Part shown: positions 38,783 to 47,507 of the stretch, one piece after another
Layout of the letters: every line of letters begins with the position of its first letter
Numbering within the stretch: the stretch's first letter is position 1
The notes under the pieces: generated by a model
Told to the model about the DNA's origin: nothing
The model's input: the letters and a program-made list of their open reading frames with translations, nothing else
Database searches by the model: none
Assembly (NCBI GenBank): GCA_024742455.1
Contig: JANSYL010000013.1
Span: 1 to 64,000, forward strand
Length of the DNA: 64,000 nt
Direction of reading: 5' to 3'
From: Paracoccaceae bacterium
GTDB lineage: Bacteria > Pseudomonadota > Alphaproteobacteria > Rhodobacterales > Rhodobacteraceae
Translations under genes and position numbers: made by a program

Positions 38783-38827
38783 GGTGCCTTGGGGAAAGGT
38801 GCCTTGGGGAAAGGTGCCGTGGCTAAA
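38783..38827. repeat. Three tandem copies of a 15-bp unit
   Basis: GGTGCCTTGGGGAAA occurs twice exactly (38783-38797, 38798-38812), followed by a third diverged copy GGTGCCGTGGCTAAA (38813-38827). It lies just after ispH, and the third copy contains the stop codon of the oppositely oriented acetyltransferase gene. Confidence 0.9.
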
Positions 38828-39434
38828 GCCGTTTGGTCAGCAGGATCCAGTCGTTCCCCGGGCCGTCCCAGCCACCCTTGAAGATCGGGCGGCGGGCCCT
38901 CTCGGTGTAGCCATCGGCGGCGTAGAGCGCGCGCGCTGGCGCGTTGGCGTCGGAGACGACCAAGCAGATCAGATCGTGGCGGCCGGCGCGGGCGATGGCC
39001 TCGGCTGTGTCGAGCAGTCGGCGAGCGAGGCCCTGGCGGCGGGCGCTCTCGACAGTGGCGACGTCGTTGAGGTACCAGCTGCCGAGCACGAGATTTTGAA
39101 GCTCAAGAACGGAGCGGTAGAGGCCGGCCTCAGGGAGTTCCAAGGGCTCCAGCCCGATAGGATTCCCCAACAATACCGCCTCGACGCCCTCGCCTCGGTC
39201 CACGACGACCATGGTCTGTCCGTCTTCCATGCGGCCGATCTGGCGGAGGCGGCCGATTTCCCACGGATCACCCTCAGCGCCGGCCATCTCCTGCCAGCGG
39301 TGGAGGTGGAGGCCGCCCGAGGCTGCGTTGTTGAGCCGCGCCACGACCGCCGCATCCTCGCGCCGGAAGGGGCGAAGCGGCGGCGCGAGCGGGATCGGGC
39401 AAGCGGCTTCTGTGAGCGTGGGCGTGCCGGGCAT
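38823..39434 (-). CDS. GNAT family N-acetyltransferase
   Basis: A 203-residue GNAT protein. The acetyl-CoA-binding motif A appears as YLNDVATVESARRQGLARRL, followed by the LVVSDANAPARALYAADGY segment that closes the fold. The substrate is unknown; some features resemble acetyltransferases acting on small amines. The ATG at 39432-39434 has GAGGGAAG 7 bases upstream and is preferred over a GTG 27 bases further up. Confidence 0.85.
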   Translation of the reverse strand: MPGTPTLTEAACPIPLAPPLRPFRREDAAVVARLNNAASGGLHLHRWQEMAGAEGDPWEIGRLRQIGRMEDGQTMVVVDRGEGVEAVLLGNPIGLEPLELPEAGLYRSVLELQNLVLGSWYLNDVATVESARRQGLARRLLDTAEAIARAGRHDLICLVVSDANAPARALYAADGYTERARRPIFKGGWDGPGNDWILLTKRL

Positions 39435-39757
39435 GGGTGCTCTTCCCTCAGGTTTGTTCACCAGACGGTAACAGGCCTATCTGCACTGCCCTACGATTCG
39501 CCTCTTCAATCGACTGACAGGTCCTGCGGGTCAGGCGTTCTGCACCCGTGCCGGCGGCGGCTGTCGTGTAGGCACGCAGATTTCTGCGGATCACCGCGCC
39601 GTTTGCGAACGACCGCTCCATACACGTTCCTGCCGGTCGTCGCCGGAACCCGAACGACAGCAATGTCCCGCATGGCGGTCGTTCCCCGTCCTCCCCCAAC
39701 GCTAGGCACAAGCCATCCCCCTTGCCCCTTGTCCCGCCCCGGGGCAGAACCGCGGCC
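39435..39757. other. Intergenic region without a recognisable gene
   Basis: The 323 bp between the acetyltransferase and DUF3429 genes contain open frames on the minus strand (up to about 146 codons, overlapping both neighbours), but they lack a ribosome site, show no recognised family and overlap DUF3429 coding sequence. No tRNA, hairpin terminator or repeat is evident. It presumably holds the promoters of both divergent genes. Confidence 0.5.
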
Positions 39758-40210
39758 ATGACGCGCATCCCCTTTTCCGCCCTGATCCTCGGCCTTGCCG
39801 GGCTGATCCCGTTCCTCTGGGGCGCGGTCACGGCGGTCGCACCGGGGCTGGAGGACTGGTCACAATCGGCTTTCGGGTTCCGCTTCACCTCGGGCCCTCT
39901 GCTGCAGACCTATGGCATCGTGATCCTCAGCTTCATGTCCGGCGTGATCTGGGGTTTTGCCACCCGCGCCAAGGGGGCCACCGCCGCGCTCGGCTACGCC
40001 CTGTCGGTGCTGCCCGCGCTCTGGGCGTTCTTCCTCGGCACCGGCATGCGGCCCATGTCGCTCTGGGCGCTGCTGGCGGGCTTCGTGGCCCTGCTGGCCA
40101 TCGACGCGCTGTTGACCCGGCGCGGGCTTGCGCCGGACTGGTGGATGTCGCTGCGCCTGCTGCTGACCGGGGTCGTGGCCGCCTGCCTCGCCATCGGGGC
40201 GCTGGCATGA
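39758..40210 (+). CDS. DUF3429 domain membrane protein
   Basis: A 150-residue protein with four to five hydrophobic helices. The LQTYGIVILSFMSGVIWGF segment and the preceding LGLAGLIPFLWGA block match DUF3429, a small proteobacterial membrane family with no known function. Its TGA overlaps the ATG of the methyltransferase gene (ATGA), beginning a four-gene run with overlapping ends up to the TRIC channel gene. Confidence 0.85.
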   Translation: MTRIPFSALILGLAGLIPFLWGAVTAVAPGLEDWSQSAFGFRFTSGPLLQTYGIVILSFMSGVIWGFATRAKGATAALGYALSVLPALWAFFLGTGMRPMSLWALLAGFVALLAIDALLTRRGLAPDWWMSLRLLLTGVVAACLAIGALA

Positions 40211-40794
40211 CCGACGCCGAAACCCTGGCCGCCTATGCCCGCGATGCCGCGCGGTATAGCGCGATGCCGATGAGCGATCAGCAGACGCAGGCGCTGGCCG
40301 ATTTCATCGACCGGCTGCCGCGCGGGGCATACGTGCTCGACGTGGGCTGCGGCCCGGGCCTGCAGGCGGCGGCAATGATCCGGGCGGGGCACCGGGTCAC
40401 CGGCATCGACCCGACCCGCGATTTCGTGACCGAGGCTTTGCATAACGGCGTCGATGCACGGCTCGGCAGTGTCGAGGATGTGATGGCGGTCGCCGAATAT
40501 GACGCCGTTCATGCCAGTTTCAGCCTGCTTCACTGCCCCCGCGCCGACATCCCTGGCCATATCGCCCGGCTGGCGCGCGCGCTGCGCCCGGGCGGCGTGC
40601 TGTTTCTGGGCATGAAACTGGGCACGGGCGAAGGCCGCGATGCGCTTGGCCGGTTCTACACCTATGTCAGCGAGATCGAGCTTGCCGGTTGGATCAAGGC
40701 CGCCGGCCTGACGCCCGAGCGGTCGGTGACGGGCACGGGCAAGGGGCTGGCGGGCACCGAAGACCCCTATGTCCTGATGACCGCCCATGCCTGA
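40207..40794 (+). CDS. Class I SAM-dependent methyltransferase
   Basis: A 195-residue methyltransferase. SAM motif I is [16 protein letters not shown], motif II is GIDPTRDF, and the post-motif region includes [18 protein letters not shown] and [14 protein letters not shown]. The substrate is not identifiable. It overlaps DUF3429 by 4 bases and rnhA by 8 bases. Confidence 0.88.
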   Translation: MTDAETLAAYARDAARYSAMPMSDQQTQALADFIDRLPRGAYVLDVGCGPGLQAAAMIRAGHRVTGIDPTRDFVTEALHNGVDARLGSVEDVMAVAEYDAVHASFSLLHCPRADIPGHIARLARALRPGGVLFLGMKLGTGEGRDALGRFYTYVSEIELAGWIKAAGLTPERSVTGTGKGLAGTEDPYVLMTAHA

Positions 40795-41248
40795 TCTGTT
40801 CGCCTATACCGACGGGGCCTGTTCCGGGAATCCCGGCCCGGGCGGCTGGGGGGTGCTGCTGCAGGCCAGAACCGGCGACACGGTCGTCAAGGAACGTGAG
40901 CTAAAAGGCGGCGAGGCCGACACAACCAACAACCGGATGGAGCTTGAGGCCGCCATTGCCGCGCTGGAGGCGCTGGAACGTCCCTCCCGCGTCACCGTCG
41001 TCACCGACAGCGCCTATGTGAAGGGCGGCATCACCGCCTGGCTGCACAGCTGGAAACGGAACGGCTGGAAGACGGCGACGAAGAAACCGGTCAAGAACGA
41101 AGACCTCTGGCGCAGGCTGGATGCCGCCGCCGCGCGCCATGACGTGACCTGGGAATGGGTCAAGGGCCACGCGGGCCACCCCGAAAACGAACGCGCCGAT
41201 GAACTGGCGCGCGCAGGAATGGCCCCGTTCAAGGGCGGGGGCAAATGA
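40787..41248 (+). CDS. rnhA: Ribonuclease HI
   Basis: A 153-residue RNase HI that removes RNA from RNA-DNA hybrids. The acidic catalytic residues lie in [41 protein letters not shown] and the later [10 protein letters not shown]. The length matches E. coli RnhA. The start overlaps the methyltransferase stop by 8 bases and the stop overlaps the TRIC gene start by 4. Confidence 0.96.
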   Translation: MPDLFAYTDGACSGNPGPGGWGVLLQARTGDTVVKERELKGGEADTTNNRMELEAAIAALEALERPSRVTVVTDSAYVKGGITAWLHSWKRNGWKTATKKPVKNEDLWRRLDAAAARHDVTWEWVKGHAGHPENERADELARAGMAPFKGGGK

Positions 41249-41868
41249 CCACGCTTCTGGCCCTCGATTACGCTGCCGCGCTGATCTTCGCGCTGACGGG
41301 GGCGCTGACCGCGTCGCGCGCACAGCTCGACATCATCGGGTTCTTCTTTCTGGCCTGCCTGACGGCGGTCGGCGGGGGCACGCTGCGCGACCTGATTCTC
41401 GACCGGGGCCCGGTGTTCTGGGTCGCCGACCCCACGCCGCTCGCCATCGCCTGCGCCGCCGCCCTGATCGTGTTCTTCACCGCGCATCTGTTGGAAAGCC
41501 GGTTGAAGGTTTTGATTTGGCTCGATGCACTGGCGCTCGGTGTCGCGGTGGCCGCCGGGGCGGGCGTGGCGATGGCGCTGGACCAATCGGTGCCCATCGT
41601 GCTGGTCATGGGCGTGGCCACCGGCACCTTCGGCGGGCTGATGCGCGACGTGGTGGCCAACGAGGTGCCGCTGGTCCTGAAACAGGGCGAGCTTTACGTC
41701 ACAGCCGCGCTGGCGGGCGCAGGCGCGGCGGTGATCGCGGGGGCGTTCCTCGCCCACCCGCTCGCCCCGCCCATCGCGGCCATCGCCACCAGTTTCGGCC
41801 TGCGCGCAGGCTCGCTCGCCTTCGGCTGGCGCCTTCCGGTCTATAGGCCAAGACCGCCCAGGGCGTGA
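41245..41868 (+). CDS. TRIC/YicG-type cation channel family membrane protein
   Basis: A 207-residue protein with about seven helices in two inverted repeats. Each repeat holds the family motif: [11 protein letters not shown] in the first and [17 protein letters not shown] in the second. These correspond to the UPF0126/trimeric intracellular cation channel family, thought to form potassium-selective channels. It ends the four-gene overlapping run started by DUF3429. Confidence 0.92.
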   Translation: MTTLLALDYAAALIFALTGALTASRAQLDIIGFFFLACLTAVGGGTLRDLILDRGPVFWVADPTPLAIACAAALIVFFTAHLLESRLKVLIWLDALALGVAVAAGAGVAMALDQSVPIVLVMGVATGTFGGLMRDVVANEVPLVLKQGELYVTAALAGAGAAVIAGAFLAHPLAPPIAAIATSFGLRAGSLAFGWRLPVYRPRPPRA

Positions 41869-41991
41869 CCCACATCAGGTGGGTGGGGAAAAGGAAGCGA
41901 GCGTCCGGAACAAGCTGTCGCGCGGCAAGTTCAGCGCTGCGTCTCTTCTTCAATGCCTTGAAGCCATAGGGATAGACAGATTGAGGCTAAA

Positions 41992-42528
41992 CTAATCGTC
42001 GCGCGGGGTGACTTTCATATTTTCGGCGAAGTCTTCATTGAAAACCTTTAAGGTTTTCAAAAGACTCATCAATACGCCGAGCACCCCGTCTTTGACCGAG
42101 ATCCCCCTACGCCCAGCTATTTTGCAGTCAATGAACTCGAAGTTGCCGTCACCGTCCCAGTGGAAAGTGACGTCATAAAATCGGCATTGAATGAAGCGCC
42201 GTCCATCAACCGGAACCGTGCACATCTCATAGCTTTGGTTGATGATTTCTTTTGATACCGGCTTAACCAACGCGCTTCGCGTGCGGTCAAATTTTAGCGC
42301 CAGCCAGTGCGCCCAGGCCCCCGTCGCTGCCCCTACTATCCCCGCCCCGATGATCAAGCCTCCGACGGAAAAAAGAGCGTCAATCATGGGGTCCGCCCAC
42401 TCGGCAGAGTTGATGCCCAGACGCTGATATACTGCCGCCCAAAACGGTTCGGCAAACATTGCTAAAGCAGCACTAATTAGAACACCACTTGCAGCAATAC
42501 CTAAAATCCAACGAAGAATTTTCCCCAT
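41992..42528 (-). CDS. Orphan membrane-anchored protein, AT-richer than its surroundings
   Basis: A 178-residue protein with two N-terminal hydrophobic helices (ILGIAASGVLISAALAMFA and LFSVGGLIIGAGIVGAATGA) and a cytoplasmic-looking C-terminal domain with RRFIQCRFYDVTFHWDG and FEFIDCKIAGRRG, which has the feel of a small beta-helix or pentapeptide-like fold. I do not recognise a family. The gene is visibly richer in A and T than all neighbours and uses AT-ending codons freely, which suggests horizontal acquisition. It has intergenic DNA on both sides and no partner. It carries a long palindrome near its 3' end. Confidence 0.6.
   Translation of the reverse strand: MGKILRWILGIAASGVLISAALAMFAEPFWAAVYQRLGINSAEWADPMIDALFSVGGLIIGAGIVGAATGAWAHWLALKFDRTRSALVKPVSKEIINQSYEMCTVPVDGRRFIQCRFYDVTFHWDGDGNFEFIDCKIAGRRGISVKDGVLGVLMSLLKTLKVFNEDFAENMKVTPRDD
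42038..42060. repeat. 23-bp near-perfect palindrome within the orphan gene
   Basis: TTGAAAACCTT, one central T, then AAGGTTTTCAA: 11-bp perfect arms. It is inside the coding sequence, about 46 bases before the stop codon end, in the AT-rich orphan gene. It could fold as a hairpin in RNA or bind a dimeric protein. Confidence 0.85.
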
Positions 42529-42726
42529 GCTTCCAATATGCAGAGGCGATTTCTGAATGTGGAGTCATTTCACAACCCCGCGCTGCAAGCTTGGTGCATT
42601 TGATAACTAAGGCCGCAGCCCTGCCCCCGAACCGCCTCCAGGCAGGATCAAGACCTCGGGAATCCCGCACGGCATCCACCACAAGCCGCGCGTCATGGGG
42701 CCAGGAAACGCCCGCCGCCGCGCGGT

Positions 42727-42996
42727 TCAGCGCCGCCGGTTCTGCTTGGTGCGCCGCCGGTTGGCGTATTCGGTGGGGATCAGAACCAGCGCCGCCGCCG
42801 AGCCCACGATGGCATCCACCCCGGGCGATCCCAGCGACCAGCCAAACAGCGACCGGATGAAGAACAGCGCCAGCACCGCCCCGAAGGCGATCAGGATCGA
42901 GGGCACCACCCCGCTATGGGTGATGTCCCAGCGTTCAAACAGATACGCCACCACCATCGCGATCATCAGCGAGCCGAAAAACGAAAACAGGATCAC
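42727..42996 (-). CDS. Small membrane protein of unknown function
   Basis: An 89-residue protein with two or three hydrophobic helices ([37 protein letters not shown], a Gly/Ala-rich third) and a very basic C-terminus ([11 protein letters not shown]) that should stay in the cytoplasm. The start is a GTG overlapping the fmt stop (GTGA), so it is coupled to fmt. No family is recognised with confidence. Confidence 0.72.
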   Translation of the reverse strand: MILFSFFGSLMIAMVVAYLFERWDITHSGVVPSILIAFGAVLALFFIRSLFGWSLGSPGVDAIVGSAAALVLIPTEYANRRRTKQNRRR

Positions 42997-43907
42997 GATG
43001 CTTCTCCTACCCTGTCGCCGGGCGCGATGCGGGCGCCGCGCAGCCAGTCCTGGGTGAACATAGGGCCTTTGCCTTCCGGTTGCACCTGAACGATCTCCAC
43101 CGCGCCGTCACCCGCCGCGATGGTGAACCCGTCCAGCACCGTGCCCGGCACCCCCGTTCCCTCCGCAACCCGGCTGCGCAGCAGCTTCACCCGTTTGCCC
43201 GCCACCTCGGTCCAGGCGCCGGGAAAGGGCGACAGCCCCCGGATCTTGCGGTCGATCTGCGCGGCGCGGGCGGTCCAGTCCACCCGCGCCTCAGCCTTGT
43301 CGATCTTTTCGGCGTAGGTCACGCCATGTTCGGGCTGCGCCTCGGGCACCAGGTCGTCGAGCCGCGCCAGCGCCTCGACGATGGCCCGGGCGCCCAGCAC
43401 GCGCAACCGATCATGCAGGTCGCCCGCCGTCTCCTCGGCGGCGATGGGCGTGGCGCGGCGCAACAGCACCGGCCCGGTATCCAGCCCCGCCTCCATCTGC
43501 ATGATGCAGACGCCGGTTTCCGCATCCCCCGCCATGATCGCCCGCTGAATCGGCGCCGCCCCGCGCCAGCGCGGCAGCAGGCTTGCATGGATGTTCAGAC
43601 AGCCACGCGCGGGCGCATCCAGAACTGCCTGCGGCAGGATCAGCCCATAGGCCACCACCACCGCCACATCCGCCCCGAGCGCCGCGAAATCCGCCTGATC
43701 CGCCGGGTCGCGCAGCCGCACCGGGTGGCGGACCTCAAGCCCCATCGCCTGCGCCCGCGCCTGCACCGGGCTGGGGCGCAGGTTCTGACCCCGGCCGGCC
43801 TTCCTGGGGGGCTGGCAATAGACGGCGGCAATCTCGTGCTCGGCGTCCACCAGCGCCTCCAGCACCGGCACGGAAAACTCCGGCGTGCCCATGAACACCA
43901 CCCGCAT
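42993..43907 (-). CDS. fmt: Methionyl-tRNA formyltransferase
   Basis: A 304-residue enzyme that formylates initiator methionyl-tRNA. The [19 protein letters not shown] start, the catalytic [20 protein letters not shown] motif, and the [10 protein letters not shown]-like segment ([20 protein letters not shown]) are all intact; a C-terminal tRNA-binding domain follows. The start shares an A with the stop of the deformylase-like gene upstream (TGATG), which couples formylation and deformylation genes. Confidence 0.96.
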   Translation of the reverse strand: MRVVFMGTPEFSVPVLEALVDAEHEIAAVYCQPPRKAGRGQNLRPSPVQARAQAMGLEVRHPVRLRDPADQADFAALGADVAVVVAYGLILPQAVLDAPARGCLNIHASLLPRWRGAAPIQRAIMAGDAETGVCIMQMEAGLDTGPVLLRRATPIAAEETAGDLHDRLRVLGARAIVEALARLDDLVPEAQPEHGVTYAEKIDKAEARVDWTARAAQIDRKIRGLSPFPGAWTEVAGKRVKLLRSRVAEGTGVPGTVLDGFTIAAGDGAVEIVQVQPEGKGPMFTQDWLRGARIAPGDRVGEAS

Positions 43908-44407
43908 CAGCCCGCCTTTCGCACGCGGCGCAGGAACATGTCGCGTTTCAGCTTGCTCAGCCGGTCGAAATACATCCGCCCCGCCAGGTGGTCGATCTGG
44001 TGCTGGACCGAGGTGGCCCACAGCCCCTCGAACTCCTTGCGCACCCGGATGCCCAGATGATCGGTATAGGCCACGGTCACCCGGTCGGGCCGCGTGATCC
44101 GGGCATGATGGCCGGGCAGATTGGGGCTGGCTTCCTCATAGGCGCGGGTCGTCTCGCTGGCCGCGATCACCTCGGGGTTGGCCATGCGGATCGCCTGCCC
44201 CCTGTCCCGGCTGGCATCGACCACCGCCAGCCGCTGCATCACGCCGATCTGCACCGCCGCCAGCCCTACACCGCGGCCCGGCATCGCCTCCATCGTGTCG
44301 ACCATGTCGTCCCAGATGGCGATTATGTCCTCGGTGATCGCGGCCACATCCGCCGCCGGGGTTTTCAGCCGCGCATCGGGCCAGGGCACGAATGCCTTAA
44401 CCGCCAT
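43907..44407 (-). CDS. Peptide deformylase-like protein with substituted catalytic residues
   Basis: A 166-residue deformylase homolog. The first motif is [10 protein letters not shown], keeping the catalytic Gln. The second motif, normally EGCLS, reads [10 protein letters not shown], so the metal-ligand Cys is replaced by Ser. The third motif, normally QHEIDHL, reads QHQIDHL, so the catalytic Glu is replaced by Gln. Loss of a metal ligand and the general base predicts an inactive pseudoenzyme. The ATG at 44405-44407 follows a GAGAAAG; another ATG 12 bases upstream is possible. It overlaps the middle def gene and is coupled to fmt. Confidence 0.88.
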   Translation of the reverse strand: MAVKAFVPWPDARLKTPAADVAAITEDIIAIWDDMVDTMEAMPGRGVGLAAVQIGVMQRLAVVDASRDRGQAIRMANPEVIAASETTRAYEEASPNLPGHHARITRPDRVTVAYTDHLGIRVRKEFEGLWATSVQHQIDHLAGRMYFDRLSKLKRDMFLRRVRKAG

Positions 44408-44888
44408 GGGCTTTCTCATAGGCGCGGCGTTTCTTGTCGCTCAGATGGCCCAGCGTCAGCCTGCCGTCCAGATGGTCGATCTCGTGCTGGATGATCACCG
44501 CCTCGACCCCCTCGAACCGCTTGGCCGACCGTGCGCCTTCCAGGTCCGTCCAGGACAGGATCACCCAGGGCGCGCGCGCCACCTCGGCCTCCAGTTCCGG
44601 CAGCGACAGGCAGACCTCGGGGCCTTTGACGCGGGCATCGGGCATCTGGATGATCTTGGGGTTGATCGCGATCAGCGGCGACCGGGCGGCGCCGGGTTCC
44701 TTCCACCCGGCATCCATCACGAAAATCCGCAGCGCATCGCCCAGTTGCGGCGCCGACAGGCCCCGCCCCCCGGCGTCATACATCGTGTCGACCAGATCCT
44801 GCGCCAGCGGGGTCACCCCGCCCTCGACCGGGGCGCAGACCTCCATAAGCACCGGGTCCGGCCATTGCCTGATCTTGCGCACGCTCAT
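44397..44888 (-). CDS. Peptide deformylase, second paralog
   Basis: A 163-residue deformylase. Motif 1 is GRGLSAPQLG, motif 2 is PEVCLSLPE (Val instead of the usual Gly before Cys), and motif 3 is QHEIDHLDG. The three metal ligands and the catalytic Glu are kept, so activity is plausible, though motifs 1 and 2 depart from the canonical form. It is the middle of three tandem def-type genes and overlaps the first by 4 bases. Confidence 0.9.
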   Translation of the reverse strand: MSVRKIRQWPDPVLMEVCAPVEGGVTPLAQDLVDTMYDAGGRGLSAPQLGDALRIFVMDAGWKEPGAARSPLIAINPKIIQMPDARVKGPEVCLSLPELEAEVARAPWVILSWTDLEGARSAKRFEGVEAVIIQHEIDHLDGRLTLGHLSDKKRRAYEKAHGG

Positions 44889-45409
44889 GCCTTTTCCCGC
44901 GCCCTTTCCCGCTTCAGCTTGACCATCTTGCGGGTGATCAGCTGGCGCTTCAGCGGCTTGAGGTAATCGATGAACAGCTTGCCATCCAGATGGTCGATCT
45001 CGTGCTGGATGCAGGTGGACCAGAGCCCGTCGAAATCTTCCTGCTGTTCGTTTCCGTCCGGGTCGATCCAGCGCACCGTGACCGCGGCAGGGCGCGTCAC
45101 GTCCTCGTAGATCTCGGGGATCGACAGACAGCCTTCTTCATAGGTGCTGACCTCGTCCGAGGATGCAGTGATTTCCGGGTTGAACATGGCGATCGGGCGC
45201 GGCGGGGCGCCGTCTTCCTTGACGCAATCCACCACGACAAGACGGACCAGTTCCCCCACCTGCGGCGCGGCCAGCCCGATTCCGGGGGCGGCATACATCG
45301 TTTCCAGCATGTCCTCGGCCAGCACGCGCAGATCGTCCGACAGGTCGGGCACGGGCGCTGCCAGCTTTTTCAGCCGGGGGTCGGGGTGGATGATGATCGG
45401 GCGTTTCAC
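44885..45409 (-). CDS. def: Peptide deformylase, canonical copy
   Basis: A 174-residue deformylase with all three consensus motifs: GIGLAAPQVG, EEGCLSIPE and QHEIDHLDG. It removes formyl groups from nascent proteins and is probably the housekeeping enzyme of the three. The start is taken as GTG at 45407-45409, giving VKRPIIIHPDPRL; a TTG 36 bases upstream is open but not conserved in feel. Gene order is def-def-def-like-fmt. Confidence 0.95.
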   Translation of the reverse strand: MKRPIIIHPDPRLKKLAAPVPDLSDDLRVLAEDMLETMYAAPGIGLAAPQVGELVRLVVVDCVKEDGAPPRPIAMFNPEITASSDEVSTYEEGCLSIPEIYEDVTRPAAVTVRWIDPDGNEQQEDFDGLWSTCIQHEIDHLDGKLFIDYLKPLKRQLITRKMVKLKRERAREKA

Positions 45410-45507
45410 GGCACCCGAGATAGGCGAATCGTCCGCGCCCCGCAACGCCTCTTGCGGCTGCGGGCGGGCCGGGTAGCTTGCGCGCGTTGGGCAGCAAGGA
45501 GCACGGG

Positions 45508-46680
45508 ATGAATTTCGACCGGGATATCGGGCGGCGCGGCACGCATTGCATGAAATGGGACAGGCTGGAACAGGTCACGGGCGTCAGCCCCGAGGACGGC
45601 CTTGCGATGTGGGTCGCCGACAGCGATTTCGCCACCGCCCCCTGCGTCACCCGCGCCCTACAATCGCGGCTGGACCACGGGGCCTTCGGCTACGGGTTCG
45701 ATGATGCGGGCCTGCGCGCGGGCATCGGGTGGTGGATGGACACGCGCCACGGCTGGGCCATCGAACCCGGCTGGATCATTCCCACCCAGGGCCTGGGTCA
45801 CGCCATCGGCATGGCCATCGACACCTGGACCGAGATCGGCGATGGCGTGTGTTTCTTCACGCCCGTCTACCACGAATTCCGTCAGAAGACGGAACGCGCC
45901 GAACGGGTGCCCTTCGAGATCCCGATGCAATTGGTGGATGGGCGGTATGAGCTGGATTTCGAAGCCGCCGAGGACGTGATCGACGACACCGTGAAGATGC
46001 TGATCTTCTGTTCGCCGCAGAACCCCTCGGGCCGGGTGTGGAGCGCGGCGGAGCTGAACGCCGTCGCCGAGTTCTGCGAGAAGCACGACCTGATCCTGAT
46101 CTCGGACGAAATCCATGCCGACCTGATGTATGGCGGGCGGCGGCATATCCCCACCGACATCGCCGCGCCTGCATTCCGGCACCGGACAGTGACGATCAAC
46201 GCGTCGTCGAAAACCTTCAACCTGCCGGGGTTCCGCCTGGGTTATGCGATCATCCCCGATGACAGGTTGCGCGCGGCCTATCAGCGGCGGATGCGGATGA
46301 CGGAATACAGCCCAGCGACCCTCAGCGTGGCGGCCACCATCGCCGCCTACACGCCCGAGGGCGCGGATTGGGTCGAGGCGCAGATCGCCTATCTCGAGGG
46401 CAACCGCGCGGTGTTCGATGCCGGTCTGAATGCGATCCCCGGGGTGTGGTCGATGCCTCTGGAGTCGACCTACCTTGCCTGGGTCGATTTCTCGGGCACC
46501 GGCATGGAGGAACCCGAGGTCACCGCCCGCATCCGCGACGTGGCGAAAATCGGCGTCAGCCCCGGCAAGCAGTTCGGCCCGGGCGGCGGGACCTTCAACC
46601 GCTTCAACCTCGCCATGCCCCGCTTCATGATCGAGGATGCGGTGGCGCGGATGCAGCGGGCGTTCGCGGATTTGCAGTAG
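45508..46680 (+). CDS. MalY/PatB family PLP-dependent C-S lyase
   Basis: A 390-residue fold-type I aminotransferase-like enzyme. The N-terminal RGTHCMKWD and LAMWVADSDFATAPCV segments, the NPSGRVWS block, the ISDEIHADLMYGG segment, and PLP-Lys in SSKTFNLPGFRLGYAI identify the MalY/PatB family, which cleaves cystathionine or cysteine-S-conjugates to pyruvate, ammonia and a thiol. AAGGAG precedes the ATG at 45508. It is divergent from def and converges with bdhA. Confidence 0.9.
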   Translation: MNFDRDIGRRGTHCMKWDRLEQVTGVSPEDGLAMWVADSDFATAPCVTRALQSRLDHGAFGYGFDDAGLRAGIGWWMDTRHGWAIEPGWIIPTQGLGHAIGMAIDTWTEIGDGVCFFTPVYHEFRQKTERAERVPFEIPMQLVDGRYELDFEAAEDVIDDTVKMLIFCSPQNPSGRVWSAAELNAVAEFCEKHDLILISDEIHADLMYGGRRHIPTDIAAPAFRHRTVTINASSKTFNLPGFRLGYAIIPDDRLRAAYQRRMRMTEYSPATLSVAATIAAYTPEGADWVEAQIAYLEGNRAVFDAGLNAIPGVWSMPLESTYLAWVDFSGTGMEEPEVTARIRDVAKIGVSPGKQFGPGGGTFNRFNLAMPRFMIEDAVARMQRAFADLQ

Positions 46681-46703
46681 GGTGCGGCGCGCATTGACCG
46701 TCC

Positions 46704-47507
46704 CTACTGCGCGGTCCACCCCCCGTCGATCGGGATCGCGGTGCCGGTCACGTTATGGGCGACCGGCGCGCAGAGCCACAGCGCCAGCGCCCCGATCTCG
46801 GCGGGGTCGGACATCCGCCGCGACGGCTGTTTCTCGGACAACAGATCGGCGATGCCCGTATCCCGGTCGCCGCCATGCAGCGCCGCCCGTGCGTCGATCT
46901 GCGGCTGGATGATCGCCGTCTCGGTCCAGCCCGGGCAGATGCAATTGACCGTCACGCCGCCAGCCGCCTTGTCCCCGGCGGCGGCATATTCCAGCGCCGC
47001 CACCCGGCTCAGCCCCACAAGCCCGAACTTCGCCGCCACGTAGGGCGCCTTGTCCTTCGAGGCGACCAGCCCGTGAACCGAGGCGATGTTGATGACCCTT
47101 CCATAGCCCCGCTCGGCCATCGCGGGCATCGCCGCCTGCATCGTGTGGAACGCCGCCGACAGGTTGACCGACAGGATAGTGTCCCATGTCTCCTTCGGCA
47201 TTTCGGCCAGCGGCGCGGTGTGCTGGATGCCTGCATTGTTGACGAGGATATCCGCCCCGCCCCAGGCCGCCACCGCCTCCATCAGCTCGGCGATCCGGTC
47301 GGGGTGGCGCAGGTCGCCGTGGAAGAACTCCGCATGGGGCGACCCGATCTTTTGCAGATGGGTGCGGACCTCTTCGATCTGCGCATCGCCGGCGATCCCG
47401 TGCACCGCGATCCGCGCACCTGCGCGCGCCAGCGCCTCGGCGATCGCCAGCCCGATCCCCTGCACGGACCCCGTCACGAGGGCCGTCTTTCCGGTCAGAT
47501 CGGTCAT
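46704..47507 (-). CDS. bdhA: 3-hydroxybutyrate dehydrogenase
   Basis: A 267-residue SDR. The TGSVQGIGLAIAEALARAGA start, NNAGIQHTAPLAEMP block, catalytic INIASVHGLVASKDKAPYVAAK segment and the late ICPGWTETAIIQPQI and PIDGGWTAQ end match D-3-hydroxybutyrate dehydrogenases (the IQH and VHGLVAS features are typical). It oxidises 3-hydroxybutyrate to acetoacetate during polyhydroxybutyrate use. It overlaps the upstream acyl-CoA ligase by 4 bases, which could activate the product or another acid. Confidence 0.9.
   Translation of the reverse strand: MTDLTGKTALVTGSVQGIGLAIAEALARAGARIAVHGIAGDAQIEEVRTHLQKIGSPHAEFFHGDLRHPDRIAELMEAVAAWGGADILVNNAGIQHTAPLAEMPKETWDTILSVNLSAAFHTMQAAMPAMAERGYGRVINIASVHGLVASKDKAPYVAAKFGLVGLSRVAALEYAAAGDKAAGGVTVNCICPGWTETAIIQPQIDARAALHGGDRDTGIADLLSEKQPSRRMSDPAEIGALALWLCAPVAHNVTGTAIPIDGGWTAQ

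Noticed and set aside
39448-39888. 146-codon minus-strand open frame between the acetyltransferase and DUF3429
   Set aside because: It overlaps DUF3429 coding sequence, has no ribosome site and no recognisable motif.
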